Shown here: positions 30,474 through 39,646 of the stretch, piece after piece | Numbering within the stretch: position 1 is the stretch's first letter | Layout of the letters: every line of letters begins with the position of its first letter | From: Bacteroidales bacterium | Lineage (GTDB): Bacteria > Bacteroidota > Bacteroidia > Bacteroidales > F082 | DNA: 39,646 nt | Direction of reading: 5' to 3' | NCBI GenBank assembly: GCA_017632935.1 | Contig: JAGBQJ010000032.1 | Coordinates: 1-39,646, forward strand | Program-made: the position numbers and the translations under genes | The notes under the pieces: model-generated | The model's database searches: none | The model's input: only the letters and a program-made list of their open reading frames with translations | Told to the model about the DNA's origin: nothing

Positions 30474-32717
30474 TTACCGCTCAGTGATGACAGAATGCGT
30501 GACCTTACCATCTTTCCAAGTACATTCCACAACCTTGCCGTTTCGGGCACAGAGCCCTTTGAAATGGCCGTCCTTCCACACTGAAGGCAGGGCTGGAAGC
30601 AACTCGATTTTACCGTCATGGCTCTGCAGCAACATCTCGGCAATGCCTGCCGCGCCGCCGAAGTTGCCGTCGATTTGGAAAGGTGGATGGGCACAGAAGA
30701 GGTTGGGATAGGTGCCTGCTGAATGGCTTCCGTCAAGATGGACTGCTGGTTCGAGCAGGTTCCTCAAAAGATGATAGGCATGGTCGCCGTCATGAAGACG
30801 CGCCCAGAAGCAGATCTTCCAAGCCCTCGACCAGCCCGTGCCTTCGTCGCCACGGCGGCGCAAGGTCTCGCGGCAAGCATCCATCAGTTCGGGTGTCTTG
30901 GATTGGGTCAGCATCGTGCCGGGATACAGTCCAAAGAGATGCGACACATGACGGTGCTGCGGCTCCACTTCCTTGTAGTCTTTCAGCCATTCCTGCAAAT
31001 AGCCTTGCTCGCTGACCTGCATAGGCGGAAAATGGGATTTGGCATCGCGAAGGCTGTCGGAAAAAGCCTCATCGACACCCAAAATGTCTGCCGACTGACA
31101 CACCGCATCGTACAGCTCGCTGACAATCTGTACATCCATCGTGCTGCCCATGCACACGCTGACAGTCGTGCTGTCGTTAACGTAAAAGGCATTCTCGGGA
31201 GAGGTGGTCGGGGCGGTGACGAGCCAGCCGTGTTCGGGTTCCTCTATCATGGCATCGAGGAAAAACTGCGCCGCTTCTTTCATTAATGGATAGGTTTCTT
31301 TGAGAAACGCCGTGTCATGTGTGAATTGATAATGCTGCCATGCGTGAAGGGCCAGCCATGCCCCGCCCGTGTTGGTCGCACCCCATGAAGGATGCTCGCC
31401 GGGTGCCGTGAAGCCCCAAGGGTTACAGACCACATGCGCCGTCCAGCCTCGGGCACCATAGAAGTCACGGGCCGTCTTTTGTCCCGAGGGCATCAGCCCT
31501 TCGGCAAAATGTATTAATGGCATATGCAGTTCAGAGAGGTTGCAGACCTCGCATGGCCAGTGGTTCATCTCCACGTTGATGTTAAGATGATAGTCGCCGT
31601 TCCAAGGCGTCTGGATGGTGTTGGCCCACAGTCCTTGCAGGTTGGGTGGCAGTAGGTCCTCACGAGTGCTACTGATGAGCAGATAACGACCGTAATGGAA
31701 ATAACACGTCGGTAGCCACGGATCGTCATTAACAAGAAAGTCTTTCCAATGGTCTTCTACGGTAAGGTTTTGTTCCTCTTTAATGTCTCCGATCTCCAAC
31801 TCCACGCGGTCAAACAGTTCATGATGGGCTTTCAGATGGTCGTTTTTCACGGCATCAAAGCCTTTTGCGATGGCATTTTGAAGGTGTTCGTTGACGTATG
31901 CCTCGGGGTCGTCGCACAAGAAATCGGTGACAGCACAGAAGTAGATGACCGTTTCGTGGTCTGTGGTGACCGTTTGTGCCTTGGCGTAGTACCGCATCCC
32001 TTCTACACCATCGACATTGCTGTCTAACTGACCGTACATGATTACGGCATCGGTCTCGGTGATGACTTCGGCTTTTTCGGAGCGGGAGAGATTTACTTTC
32101 AGGGTCGGCCCTTCGCGTCCTTCGACAAGCTCAGGAATCGGCTCAGGGACCTTGACTTTTATCACTGCGACATCATCAACTCGCGAAATGAAAGCCTCTC
32201 GTTCGTAGTGTTGACCCCCTTTGTCAAAAGAAACCTTATGAATGGCATCATTAAGACAAAGCTTTCGTTTATAATTGGTTACGGAATCTTCGTTGGGATA
32301 ATGGTACTCAATGTTCATATCACCCAAGGTCTGGTAGCAGCCGAAAGGCACCTTGGCGCCTTGTCCATGGCCCGAGCCTTTGCCACCACAGACAAAAGTC
32401 TCATACATTAGATTTTGGGCTTCGTCGTTCTTGCCCTCCTTCAACAGGCGTTGTATTTCGGGCAGCGACTTCAAGGCCAAGGGGTTGCTGTCGTCGCTCG
32501 GTGCCCCCGACCATAAAGTGATGTCGTTCAGCACGATGGTCTCCTTGTCAATGCCGCCATCAGGCATCATGCCGAGATGACCGTTGCCCAAGGGGAAACA
32601 CTCCTCCCAGATTTGGGCGGGGGAAGTGGAAATGAGGTTCCATGATTGGGATTGCTCCTTCGTCTGACAACCCAACAATCCAGCCAATAGTAATATGATA
32701 GAAAACCGCAGTTTCAT
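30474..32717 (-). CDS. Glycoside hydrolase family 95 (alpha-L-fucosidase-like) lipoprotein
   Basis: The 747-residue product has a lipobox LLGC (Cys17). An N-terminal beta domain ([30 protein letters not shown]) is followed by an (alpha/alpha)6 barrel. The active-site blocks of GH95 are present: [19 protein letters not shown] (paired Asn), [10 protein letters not shown] (acid Glu) and [20 protein letters not shown] (Asp). GH95 enzymes release fucose, or in some members galactose, from glycans by inversion. The lipid anchor suggests the periplasm or outer surface. A short repeat-derived insert, [13 protein letters not shown], sits in the N-terminal domain (see 32106-32151). The gene follows the YfcC-like transporter by 7 bases, so the two are one operon. 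Confidence 0.93.
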   Translation of the reverse strand: MKLRFSIILLLAGLLGCQTKEQSQSWNLISTSPAQIWEECFPLGNGHLGMMPDGGIDKETIVLNDITLWSGAPSDDSNPLALKSLPEIQRLLKEGKNDEAQNLMYETFVCGGKGSGHGQGAKVPFGCYQTLGDMNIEYHYPNEDSVTNYKRKLCLNDAIHKVSFDKGGQHYEREAFISRVDDVAVIKVKVPEPIPELVEGREGPTLKVNLSRSEKAEVITETDAVIMYGQLDSNVDGVEGMRYYAKAQTVTTDHETVIYFCAVTDFLCDDPEAYVNEHLQNAIAKGFDAVKNDHLKAHHELFDRVELEIGDIKEEQNLTVEDHWKDFLVNDDPWLPTCYFHYGRYLLISSTREDLLPPNLQGLWANTIQTPWNGDYHLNINVEMNHWPCEVCNLSELHMPLIHFAEGLMPSGQKTARDFYGARGWTAHVVCNPWGFTAPGEHPSWGATNTGGAWLALHAWQHYQFTHDTAFLKETYPLMKEAAQFFLDAMIEEPEHGWLVTAPTTSPENAFYVNDSTTVSVCMGSTMDVQIVSELYDAVCQSADILGVDEAFSDSLRDAKSHFPPMQVSEQGYLQEWLKDYKEVEPQHRHVSHLFGLYPGTMLTQSKTPELMDACRETLRRRGDEGTGWSRAWKICFWARLHDGDHAYHLLRNLLEPAVHLDGSHSAGTYPNLFCAHPPFQIDGNFGGAAGIAEMLLQSHDGKIELLPALPSVWKDGHFKGLCARNGKVVECTWKDGKVTHSVITER
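32106..32151. repeat. Dispersed repeat, family B, in frame inside the GH95 gene
   Basis: GGCCCTTCG and CTCAGGGACC flank an inner CCTTCGACAAGCTCAGG, making a nested palindrome. It is translated in frame as [13 protein letters not shown] within the N-terminal domain. Confidence 0.8.
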
Positions 32718-32724
32718 AGGCTTG

Positions 32725-34410
32725 TTAGAATCCAGCCAACTCCATCGTTACGGTAGGAATGAGCAGCAATGCACCCAAGACAATCAGCACGAGAATGAAC
32801 TTCCAGATGAAACGCACCCACTTGTCCCAAGGGATGCGAGCCACACCAAGGGCAGCCATCAACACACCGCTGGTGGGCGTAATCATGTTGGTGAAGCCGT
32901 CGCCAAACTGGAAGGCCACCACCGTGGCCTGACGTGAGATGCCGATCAGGTCGCTAAAAGGTGCCATGATAGGCATGGTGATGGCAGCCTTGGCCGAGCC
33001 ACTCGGGATGACGATATTAATTAAGGTCTGGATGCCATACATGATCTCTGCCGAAGCAACCTTTCCCATGTTGCCCATCGACTTGGAGAGACCGTAAAGA
33101 ATCGTGTCGATGATGCCACCATCCTGCAAGATGATAACGATACCGCCCGCCAAACCAACGATGATCGCCGCCGATAGGATGTCGCCCATGCCTTCGAGGA
33201 AAAGCTTCGCAATGTCGCTGGCACTCTTGTCGACGGACAAGCCACTTGCAATGCCCAGGACCAAGAACAGCGAAGCAATTTCCATGATGTACCACTCGTA
33301 GCCCAGCACGCCGACCACGAGGAAATACACTGTGGCGAAGAGCAACGTGAGCACGAAATAATGCACCGTTTTCCGCAAAGTGAGGACACTCAGCAGGACA
33401 AATACTGCCGTGCCAATGGGCAACAAAGGCAGGGTGGCGGTGCTGTTGCCGATTTTTAATGTGGTCATTGGATAAAGCACCGAGAACACGATCAATACTG
33501 CTGTCAGGAAGGCGAAGACCCACCAGGCCATGCGCGGCGTGTGGCGTTCCAGCTCCTCCTCCGGCACCTCGGCCATCCTGCGCCAATAGGCATCGTCCTC
33601 GTACATAATGGATGATTGCGGGTCTCTTTTGACTTTTCGGGCATAGAACAGCACAAACACGATGCCGACCACAGTCAAAATGACCCAGCAAACGGCGCGG
33701 TAGCCGATGCCCGTAAACAACGGAATATCAGCGATGCCTTGCGCAATGCCGATGGTGAACGGGTTGAGCATGGCACCCGAAAAGCCGATATGCGCCGCCA
33801 CATACACCATACAGAGACCCACGATGCTGTCGTAACCCATTGAGATGGCCAAAGGAATGATTATCAAGGTGAAAGCAATGGTTTCCTCGCTCATTCCAAA
33901 GACACTTCCAAAGAGGCTGAACAGCAGCATCACCAAGATAATGACGACATTGTTCACCCCTATTTTCCGCATTAACTTCCAGCGTTCCAGACGTTTAGTG
34001 AATTTCAGAAAGGAGAGAATACCCATATCGATGGCGCGGCTCTTGTTCATAATCCAAAAGGCACCACCTATTATTAATATGAACACGATGATGTTGCTCT
34101 GCCTTTCAAAACCTTTATAAAAGGCCGAAAAAACCTGCCAAGTCTGCGGCTCAGTATTCAAATCACTGGCATCCAAACTCTTGGATGGATCTTTGGGTTG
34201 TCTAAGAAGTTGAAGAGCGGTGGAGTCCATACTGCCCAGTTCTTCCATATAATAGAACCTCATCACCGTGTCGGTGCATTGACCTGTCTGCGGGTCTACA
34301 ACAAGTTGTTTCACATATTTTCCACGAGGGATAATCCATGTGAGCACCGCCGCTATGACAATGATAAAGAAAACAATGACGAAGGTATGCGGGACTTTGC
34401 GTTTTTTCAT
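32725..34410 (-). CDS. YfcC-family (DcuC-like) membrane transporter
   Basis: The 561-residue product begins [20 protein letters not shown]; the in-frame TTG at 34416 is less likely. It has about 12 hydrophobic helices in two halves. Recognisable blocks are [14 protein letters not shown] near the centre and FVFLLSVLTL-type helices, and the re-entrant-like segments [17 protein letters not shown] and [18 protein letters not shown] resemble the conserved loops of C4-dicarboxylate/YfcC carriers. A periplasmic loop of about 70 residues follows helix 1. YfcC-type proteins are predicted to move basic amino acids or dicarboxylates, and the true substrate here is unknown. It is transcribed with the GH95 gene, which is odd for a non-sugar carrier. 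Confidence 0.88.
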   Translation of the reverse strand: MKKRKVPHTFVIVFFIIVIAAVLTWIIPRGKYVKQLVVDPQTGQCTDTVMRFYYMEELGSMDSTALQLLRQPKDPSKSLDASDLNTEPQTWQVFSAFYKGFERQSNIIVFILIIGGAFWIMNKSRAIDMGILSFLKFTKRLERWKLMRKIGVNNVVIILVMLLFSLFGSVFGMSEETIAFTLIIIPLAISMGYDSIVGLCMVYVAAHIGFSGAMLNPFTIGIAQGIADIPLFTGIGYRAVCWVILTVVGIVFVLFYARKVKRDPQSSIMYEDDAYWRRMAEVPEEELERHTPRMAWWVFAFLTAVLIVFSVLYPMTTLKIGNSTATLPLLPIGTAVFVLLSVLTLRKTVHYFVLTLLFATVYFLVVGVLGYEWYIMEIASLFLVLGIASGLSVDKSASDIAKLFLEGMGDILSAAIIVGLAGGIVIILQDGGIIDTILYGLSKSMGNMGKVASAEIMYGIQTLINIVIPSGSAKAAITMPIMAPFSDLIGISRQATVVAFQFGDGFTNMITPTSGVLMAALGVARIPWDKWVRFIWKFILVLIVLGALLLIPTVTMELAGF

Positions 34411-34429
34411 AGACAAAGAATTGAAGGCA

Positions 34430-34437
34430 CAAAGATA
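34430..34437 (-). promoter_or_regulatory. -7 promoter element of the transporter-GH95 operon
   Basis: TATCTTTG on the minus strand matches TAnnTTTG and lies 19 bases before the ATG at 34410. It faces the peptidase promoter only 13 bases away, so the two divergent promoters overlap. Confidence 0.5.
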
Positions 34438-34450
34438 TTGATTTATTCCT

Positions 34451-34458
34451 TATTTTTG
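34451..34458 (+). promoter_or_regulatory. -7 promoter element of the DPP IV-type peptidase gene
   Basis: TATTTTTG matches TAnnTTTG, 46 bases before the ATG at 34505. It overlaps the control region of the divergent transporter gene. Confidence 0.5.
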
Positions 34459-34504
34459 CCGCAAATTGAAATTTCAACGAAGTTAATCATCAAATCTATA
34501 GCAA

Positions 34505-36658
34505 ATGAAAAAGATACTAACGCTCCTATCGCTGGCATTCGTGATTACTTTTGTCCTGCCAGCCCAAGCACAAGAAAAGAAGATGTTTACCCCTGAAGAC
34601 GCGTCCTACAACAACCGCGCTGTCTATGCCCAACGTCCTAACCAACTGAAATGGATTGGCAACTCCGAAATCCTCATGCAGGTGCGCGACAACGAAATCG
34701 TCACCATGACGCCCAACAGCAAGAAAGAAGCCTCTTTCCTCACCCTTGACGAACTGAACGGCTACACTAAAGCTGAAGGCATCAATGACCTGAAACGCAT
34801 TCCCCAGCTGACTTGGCTCAACGACTATCAGGCTTATTATTATGCCTTGGGCGAAAACGGCATTACGCTCAACAAAATGGATGTCAAGAAGAAATCCATT
34901 GAAACCATCACTTCTGTTCCACAAAACGCTGAAAACCAAACGATTTGCGAAGCCACCATGTGTATTGCTTATACCGTTGACAACAACCTCTATGTGGCCA
35001 ATGGCGATAAACAAATCCAGATTACTGACAACCCGAAAGGTGTGGTGGCCGGTCAAAGCGTGCACCGCAACGAGTTCGCCATCAACGGAGGCATCTTCTG
35101 GTCGCCCAATGGTGATTACCTGGCCTATTATTCCATGGATGAGCGCATGGTGACCGACTATCCTTTGGTCGACATCACGGAGCGCATCGCCACCGCCAAA
35201 CCCATCAAATACCCCATGGCCGGCATGACCAGCCACCAGGTCACACTGCACATCTACAACCTCGCCACCGGCAAGGAAGTCGTGGTCAAGACAGGCGAGC
35301 CCGCCGAGCAGTATCTTACCGCCATCACCTGGAACCCCGACAACAAACGCATCTACATCGGCGTGTTGAACCGTGAGCAGAACCACCTGAAGTTCAATGA
35401 ATACAACGCCATCACGGGTGACTTCATCCAGACCATCTTCGAAGACCGCGACGAGCAATACGTGGAGCCACAAGGTCCCGCTTACTTCCTCCCCGACAAC
35501 CCCGACCAATTCATCTGGAAAGCCCAGCGCGACGGCTACTACCACCTCTACCTCTACACTATCAGCAAGAAGACCGTGAAGCAACTTACCCATGGCGACT
35601 TCGTCATCACCGACTTCAACGGCTTCTCGAAGGACGGCAGCAAGATCTACTACCGCTCCACCGAAATCAGCCCGTTGGAGCGCCATTGCTACATGATGGA
35701 CATCCGCAGCGGTAAAGTCACCAAACTTACCAAGGAACACGGCACCCACGACATCGTGCCTTCGGGCAACGGTAAGTACTTCCTTGACATCTACACCAGC
35801 ACTGATGTGCCTTACAATGTTGACTTGCAAGACAACAGCGGCAAGTTTGTGAAACGTCTGCACGAGGCCGAAAACCCGTTGAAGGACTATAACATCGGCG
35901 AGACCACCCTAGGTACTCTGAAAGCCGAAGATGGTCAGACGCTATACACCCGCCTCATCAAACCCTATAATTTCGATGCCACTAAGAAATATCCTGTCAT
36001 CGTCTATGTGTACGGCGGTCCCCACGCCCAGCTCATCACCGATGAATGGACGGCGGGCGCTGGCATCTACCTCAACTACCTCGCCCAGGAAGGCTTCCTC
36101 GTCTTCACCCTCGACAACCGTGGCTCCGCCGACCGTGGCGAAGCTTTTGAGCAATGCATCCACCGCCAGTGCGGCCAACTTGAGATGCGCGACCAGATGG
36201 TGGGCATCGAATGGCTGAAGACCCTGCCCTATGTCGACGCCGACCGCATTGGCAGCGACGGCTGGAGCTATGGCGGCTTCATGTCGACCTCGCTGAAGAT
36301 CAACCACCCCGAGGTGTTCAAGGTCAGCGTGGCTGGCGGTCCTGTGCTGGATTGGAAGTATTACGAGATTATGTACGGTGAGCGTTACATGGATACGCCT
36401 CAAGAGAACCCCGAAGGCTACGAGCTGACCAGCCTCGAGAACAAGACCGACAAGCTCGAAGGCAAGCTCCTGATGATCCATTGCACCACCGACGATGTAG
36501 TGATGTGGCAACACAGCCTCGTTTTCGTTGAGAACTGCATCCACAACGGCAAGCAACTGGATTACTTCGTCTATCCTGGCCATGGGCACAACGTCCGCGG
36601 CATGGACAGAGCGCACTTGATTACGAAGATTACGCAGTATTTTAAGGATAATCTGTAA
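34505..36658 (+). CDS. S9B dipeptidyl/tripeptidyl peptidase IV-type serine protease
   Basis: The 717-residue exported enzyme has a signal peptide ending LPAQAQ (about 22). A beta-propeller part (about 45-450) includes SMDERMVTDYP, whose Glu fits the N-terminus-binding residue of DPP IV enzymes. The alpha/beta-hydrolase part from about 460 carries the nucleophile Ser588 in GWSYGG, an acidic residue in CTTDDVVMWQHS (663/664) and a His in YPGHGHNVRG (693/695). It is expected to remove dipeptides (or tripeptides, like PTP-A) with Pro or Ala at the penultimate position in the periplasm, feeding peptide uptake. The length is normal. It ends with an unusual repeat pair and a bidirectional terminator. 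Confidence 0.94.
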   Translation: MKKILTLLSLAFVITFVLPAQAQEKKMFTPEDASYNNRAVYAQRPNQLKWIGNSEILMQVRDNEIVTMTPNSKKEASFLTLDELNGYTKAEGINDLKRIPQLTWLNDYQAYYYALGENGITLNKMDVKKKSIETITSVPQNAENQTICEATMCIAYTVDNNLYVANGDKQIQITDNPKGVVAGQSVHRNEFAINGGIFWSPNGDYLAYYSMDERMVTDYPLVDITERIATAKPIKYPMAGMTSHQVTLHIYNLATGKEVVVKTGEPAEQYLTAITWNPDNKRIYIGVLNREQNHLKFNEYNAITGDFIQTIFEDRDEQYVEPQGPAYFLPDNPDQFIWKAQRDGYYHLYLYTISKKTVKQLTHGDFVITDFNGFSKDGSKIYYRSTEISPLERHCYMMDIRSGKVTKLTKEHGTHDIVPSGNGKYFLDIYTSTDVPYNVDLQDNSGKFVKRLHEAENPLKDYNIGETTLGTLKAEDGQTLYTRLIKPYNFDATKKYPVIVYVYGGPHAQLITDEWTAGAGIYLNYLAQEGFLVFTLDNRGSADRGEAFEQCIHRQCGQLEMRDQMVGIEWLKTLPYVDADRIGSDGWSYGGFMSTSLKINHPEVFKVSVAGGPVLDWKYYEIMYGERYMDTPQENPEGYELTSLENKTDKLEGKLLMIHCTTDDVVMWQHSLVFVENCIHNGKQLDYFVYPGHGHNVRGMDRAHLITKITQYFKDNL

Positions 36659-36665
36659 TGCCTCA

Positions 36666-36750
36666 CGTCACTGCGAGGTACGAAGCAGTCCAGGCATGAG
36701 GTTTCATCCCTGGATTGCTTTGTCGTTCCTCCTCGCAATGACGCGAAGCG
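36666..36750. repeat. Inverted pair of family A dispersed repeats after the peptidase gene
   Basis: CGTCACTGCGAGGTACGAAG (36666-36694 as a whole) is a diverged reverse copy of the unit at 36710-36750 (CTGGATTGCTTTGTCGTTCC, then CTCGCAATGACGCGAAGCG). The pair can fold into a hairpin of almost 80 bases starting 7 bases after the peptidase stop codon. Confidence 0.85.
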
Positions 36751-36758
36751 ACGACAAG

Positions 36759-36791
36759 AAAAAAAGCCTCAGCGATTGCTGAGGCTTTTTT
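36759..36791. terminator. Bidirectional terminator between two convergent genes
   Basis: AAAAAAGCCTCAGC and GCTGAGGCTTTTTT form a 14-base-pair stem with a GATT loop. It lies 100 bases after the peptidase stop and 10 bases beyond the stop of the convergent T9SS cargo gene, so it serves both. Confidence 0.85.
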
Positions 36792-36801
36792 CATATTGTT
36801 T

Positions 36802-39646
36802 CTATCGTACCACAAATTTCCGTGTCATGTCACCAACGGTGATGAAATACATGCCTTGAGGCAACGGCGAAACATCAATCTGTTGGGTTTCAGCAGTGAT
36901 TTGGCCTGTCATTACGGTTTGGCCCATGAGATTGGTGATACGATACGTTTGGTCTGGTAGAGACGTGGCACGCCGCGTCTCTACAAACAAAACGCCATTG
37001 GTAGGATTAGGATAAACCGCAAAGGTCCCTGAGCCTGTCGAAAGGCCATTCTCTTCAACATTATGGATTTCGCTGATGATGGCGTCGCAGTCCTCGTCGC
37101 CGTATTTGAACACCAGTTCGCCTTCATTCCAATAACAACGCATACCTTCTACGCGCACGCCGTCTCGGTTGTTCATCAATCTTTCGGGGAAGAAACTCGT
37201 CAGGTGGCCAATGCCACACACGATGTTGCCACTGAAGAGGTCATCGGGGTCGCTTACGCGAAGCATCCGCCAAACCCTGCCCTCGTATTCGATTTCTTCA
37301 ACTGCGTCCACATGCATGGTAAGGATTTCCGTGCCGACAAAAATGTTCCAACTGTCGCCCACTTCGGCTTCATAGTCATACAGCACGGTGAACAATCCCA
37401 AGCGCTTGTTCCACCAATACAACTTGCCGTTGAGTTCAAACACATACTCATGTGTCACCTCGTCACGCAATCCCTTGTCATAAAGTGTGTTGATTCTCAC
37501 AAGGATATGCGTCGGCTCGTCCTGGATGATGGTGTCGCCTGCCTGATACATATATTGGTAAGTGATAGTACCATTTTCATTCAGGATTTCATAGTACCAT
37601 TCAGGATGGCTCGGCGGTGTGATAGTAGTCTCATCGCAATCATATCCCCCTTCGTGATAAAGCATCTCGCCATCATTCACATAACAACGAAGGTATTCTA
37701 TCTCACTTGCATCATACACTTCCCATCCATTGCAAACTTCTATGCTTGGGAACAAGCCTCTCTCATAGCCAATTCCCTCGATGATTTTCCCACTATAATA
37801 AGTCGGAAGATCATCGTTAAACCTAACCCACTGCGTACGGTAATTGTGTCCGTTCCAAGTCACACTGCCAACGCTATCGACAGTCGCCAAATGAGTACAG
37901 TCACCTACTTCGTAGTACCACGATTCGCCCGCTTCGGCATCAAAGTCATACAAGGTCGAGAAGGCGTTTGTGGTCGGGTTGAACCAATACACCTTGTTGT
38001 CTTCCTCGTACACAAATTCTCCCCCTTCATGCCCAGTATCAACAAAATTCTGGTTGATGATGCTGCACTGATGGCCTTGGATAATCGTGTCGCCATCCAC
38101 GAAAAACCTCAGGTATTCAGGATGCGTGCCCCATGGGTTGAACACATCGAAATACCATTCCGCCCCTTGGGGTGCAAACGTCGCAGGTGCTCCGTCGCTG
38201 TTCATCACGCACTCGTCAAACGCCTCGTTGTCCCAAACCAGGTTGCCATTCTCGTGGTAGCACAAAAGGTAAATAAACGCGCCACCCATGCCTTCACTAC
38301 CGCTGTTCAAGAAGCCGAATGTGCTGCCCACACCTTCAATCCAGTATTCATCAACTTCAGTTGGCGGATAACCAACAGAGTATCTTCCAAGACCCAATTG
38401 CCGCCTCATGGTGCCATCCACTTCCACTTCGGATTCTTCAAGCACCATCAGTTGCTGGCCCATCCAGTTCACCGTTACAGTATCACCTACCATAAGATTA
38501 AAGTCATATAGCAGGACTTCTTCTTGATAGTTCTGTTCTATTTTTCTTCGGAAATACACCCTCTTGTCCTCTTCACGAACTGCACCTGCAATTCTTTTGG
38601 AATCATACACATCTTCCTTCCAAACAAGTTTATAGTCCACACCATCCAAGTTGATATCATCCCTGATACTTTGGATTTCAGTATGGTAATCATTCGGATA
38701 GTTTGGTGTAACACCTATGTAAACCACATTCCATTTTTGGCGGTTGTTAGCTTCCTCAATCAAAGGGTAATAATCATAACTTGGGATATGGTCGGCATCA
38801 CGTATGCTTTTCCAATACTCTCCGCCACCATCAAAATACAGATGATTGTCAGCTCCTTTGAAAAGACGGGCATTTTCGCCGCCTGGAGCGATGTCAACAA
38901 GGGGAAGGTGCTCTCCTAACTCGGTGAAATGCTCGCCATGGTCGGTGGAATAAGAAAGGACAGCCTGAAGTCCCATGAAGTGAGGCGTGTACACAATTCC
39001 TTCATCGCTAATGGCTAAACTCGTTCCATCAAACAGAAAGAAGCCCGGAATATGCTGGAAACCAACACTACTTCCATCGGCATTATAGCCACAAGCCACC
39101 ACATTGCCCTCAGGGTCGAAAGCCATATCCTTAATGCTAATGCCTTCAAAGGCAACAAGTTCCCAGTTTTGGATATCTGACAAAGTAGAATGATAAATGC
39201 CGACGATATTCATTATGTAGTAGGCAACGCTGACATACACATCGCCGTTTTCATTGACCAAAAGGTCGCTGACGGATTCAGAGTTTTCGAGAAAATCAAG
39301 GATCCACCCATCCCATGTCTCACCTTCGTCAAGGGTATAGGAGATTTCCCCGTTTTCAGCCCAAACCACAATAACGTCGTTGGTTGGGACGCAAAGACCT
39401 GTTTTATCAGGCATTGCACACGAGGAAATTGACGGGGTTTGCTGCCATGTGTCGCCGCCATCGTCGGAATACGCTACAGTCTGCTGGTTATCATTAAAGA
39501 CACAGATTCTTCCTTCAGGGCTAACCGCAAAGCAATGCTGGTTGAAGTAACCACTGAAACCAGTTTCATAGCCCAATACAACTTGCCAAGTTTCGCCCTC
39601 ATCTTGCGAACGCAAGAGGCCGCTGTAGCCACCCATGGCATAAAGG
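36802..39646 (-). CDS. Large Asp-box (BNR) repeat protein with T9SS sorting domain, 5' end cut by the window edge
   Basis: The frame stays open to the window edge (the codons before ATG 39636 read LYA), so this is a 3' part of a longer gene. The N-terminal ~290 visible residues hold Asp-box blades SxDxGxTW: SQDEGETW, SDDGGDTW, TLDEGETW and STDHGEHF, as in sialidase-like propellers. No sialidase catalytic Arg triad was recognised. Three tandem copies of a ~180-residue module follow (roughly 38760-38195, 38190-37630, 37620-37075), each with a YW.N/YF....LYDF.AE.GDSW core and a G(I/V)G...GFF-type end. The T9SS sorting domain starts FAVYPNPTNGVLFVE and ends RKFVVR. Two dispersed repeats lie in frame at the C-terminal end. 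Confidence 0.88.
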   Translation of the reverse strand, partial: LYAMGGYSGLLRSQDEGETWQVVLGYETGFSGYFNQHCFAVSPEGRICVFNDNQQTVAYSDDGGDTWQQTPSISSCAMPDKTGLCVPTNDVIVVWAENGEISYTLDEGETWDGWILDFLENSESVSDLLVNENGDVYVSVAYYIMNIVGIYHSTLSDIQNWELVAFEGISIKDMAFDPEGNVVACGYNADGSSVGFQHIPGFFLFDGTSLAISDEGIVYTPHFMGLQAVLSYSTDHGEHFTELGEHLPLVDIAPGGENARLFKGADNHLYFDGGGEYWKSIRDADHIPSYDYYPLIEEANNRQKWNVVYIGVTPNYPNDYHTEIQSIRDDINLDGVDYKLVWKEDVYDSKRIAGAVREEDKRVYFRRKIEQNYQEEVLLYDFNLMVGDTVTVNWMGQQLMVLEESEVEVDGTMRRQLGLGRYSVGYPPTEVDEYWIEGVGSTFGFLNSGSEGMGGAFIYLLCYHENGNLVWDNEAFDECVMNSDGAPATFAPQGAEWYFDVFNPWGTHPEYLRFFVDGDTIIQGHQCSIINQNFVDTGHEGGEFVYEEDNKVYWFNPTTNAFSTLYDFDAEAGESWYYEVGDCTHLATVDSVGSVTWNGHNYRTQWVRFNDDLPTYYSGKIIEGIGYERGLFPSIEVCNGWEVYDASEIEYLRCYVNDGEMLYHEGGYDCDETTITPPSHPEWYYEILNENGTITYQYMYQAGDTIIQDEPTHILVRINTLYDKGLRDEVTHEYVFELNGKLYWWNKRLGLFTVLYDYEAEVGDSWNIFVGTEILTMHVDAVEEIEYEGRVWRMLRVSDPDDLFSGNIVCGIGHLTSFFPERLMNNRDGVRVEGMRCYWNEGELVFKYGDEDCDAIISEIHNVEENGLSTGSGTFAVYPNPTNGVLFVETRRATSLPDQTYRITNLMGQTVMTGQITAETQQIDVSPLPQGMYFITVGDMTRKFVVR
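36957..36984. repeat. Perfect palindromic repeat, family C, inside the T9SS sorting domain
   Basis: GTAGAGACG and CGTCTCTAC form a perfect 9-base-pair stem, with an inner GGC/GCC pairing. It is translated on the minus strand as part of VETRRATSLPD, between two strands of the sorting domain. Confidence 0.85.
37024..37047. repeat. Dispersed repeat, family B, in the linker before the T9SS sorting domain
   Basis: GGTCCCTGAGCCTGTCGAAA then GGCC matches the family B ends. It is translated on the minus strand as GLSTGSGT just before FAVYPNPTNG. Confidence 0.8.

Noticed and set aside
34526-35863. Minus-strand open frame (445 codons) inside the S9B peptidase gene
   Set aside because: Val/Asp/His-rich antisense shadow; the plus strand encodes a peptidase with complete catalytic motifs.
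37063-38511. Plus-strand open frame (482 codons) opposite the Asp-box T9SS gene
   Set aside because: Composition unlike a real protein, and the minus strand carries the modular repeats and sorting domain.

Overview
The window looks like a chromosomal segment of a Bacteroidales bacterium, probably uncultured or host-associated; genus cannot be fixed from the sequence alone. The evidence is a complete porP-gldK-gldL-gldM-gldN block (the type IX secretion system, T9SS, core), three proteins with T9SS C-terminal sorting domains, an ECF sigma/FecR pair with the DUF4974-type C-terminus typical of Bacteroidetes, and repeated TAnnTTTG (-7) promoter elements with few Shine-Dalgarno sequences.

Left part (1-9239): the 5' part of rplU on the minus strand, then a plus-strand locus of an ECF sigma factor, a FecR-like anti-sigma factor, an outer-membrane protein with an STN signalling domain and a beta-barrel but no TonB-transporter architecture, and two large secreted multidomain proteins with T9SS sorting domains. 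I read this as a candidate cell-surface signalling unit coupled to its own T9SS cargo; it is the most interesting part of the window. 9286-14758: an ABC-F ATPase, a small coiled-coil protein, a THUMP-like/PG_1098-type methyltransferase, an RluB-type pseudouridine synthase with a very long charged repeat tail, and a 75-residue helix-turn-helix protein, i.e. mostly translation-related housekeeping. 14759-19183: a small secreted Cys-containing protein, an AAA+ ATPase with DUF4143, a GSCFA protein, thioredoxin reductase and tRNA-Pro(GGG).

Centre (19378-28250, minus strand): M23/LytM peptidase, RseP-like site-2 protease, PorP, GldK, GldL, GldM and GldN, closed by a strong terminator. PorP and GldK-GldN form the secretion and motor core, and the proteins bearing sorting domains are its expected substrates. 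Right part (28334-39646): groES-groEL, a GH95 alpha-L-fucosidase-like lipoprotein with a YfcC-type transporter, a divergent DPP IV-type peptidase, and the 3' part of a gene for a large Asp-box T9SS cargo protein.

At least four short palindromic or GC-rich dispersed repeat families are scattered through the window. They lie mostly in 3' untranslated gaps, but three copies sit in frame inside coding sequence. groES is preceded not by CIRCE but by two tandem TTTGkCA-N7-TGmCAAA inverted repeats.
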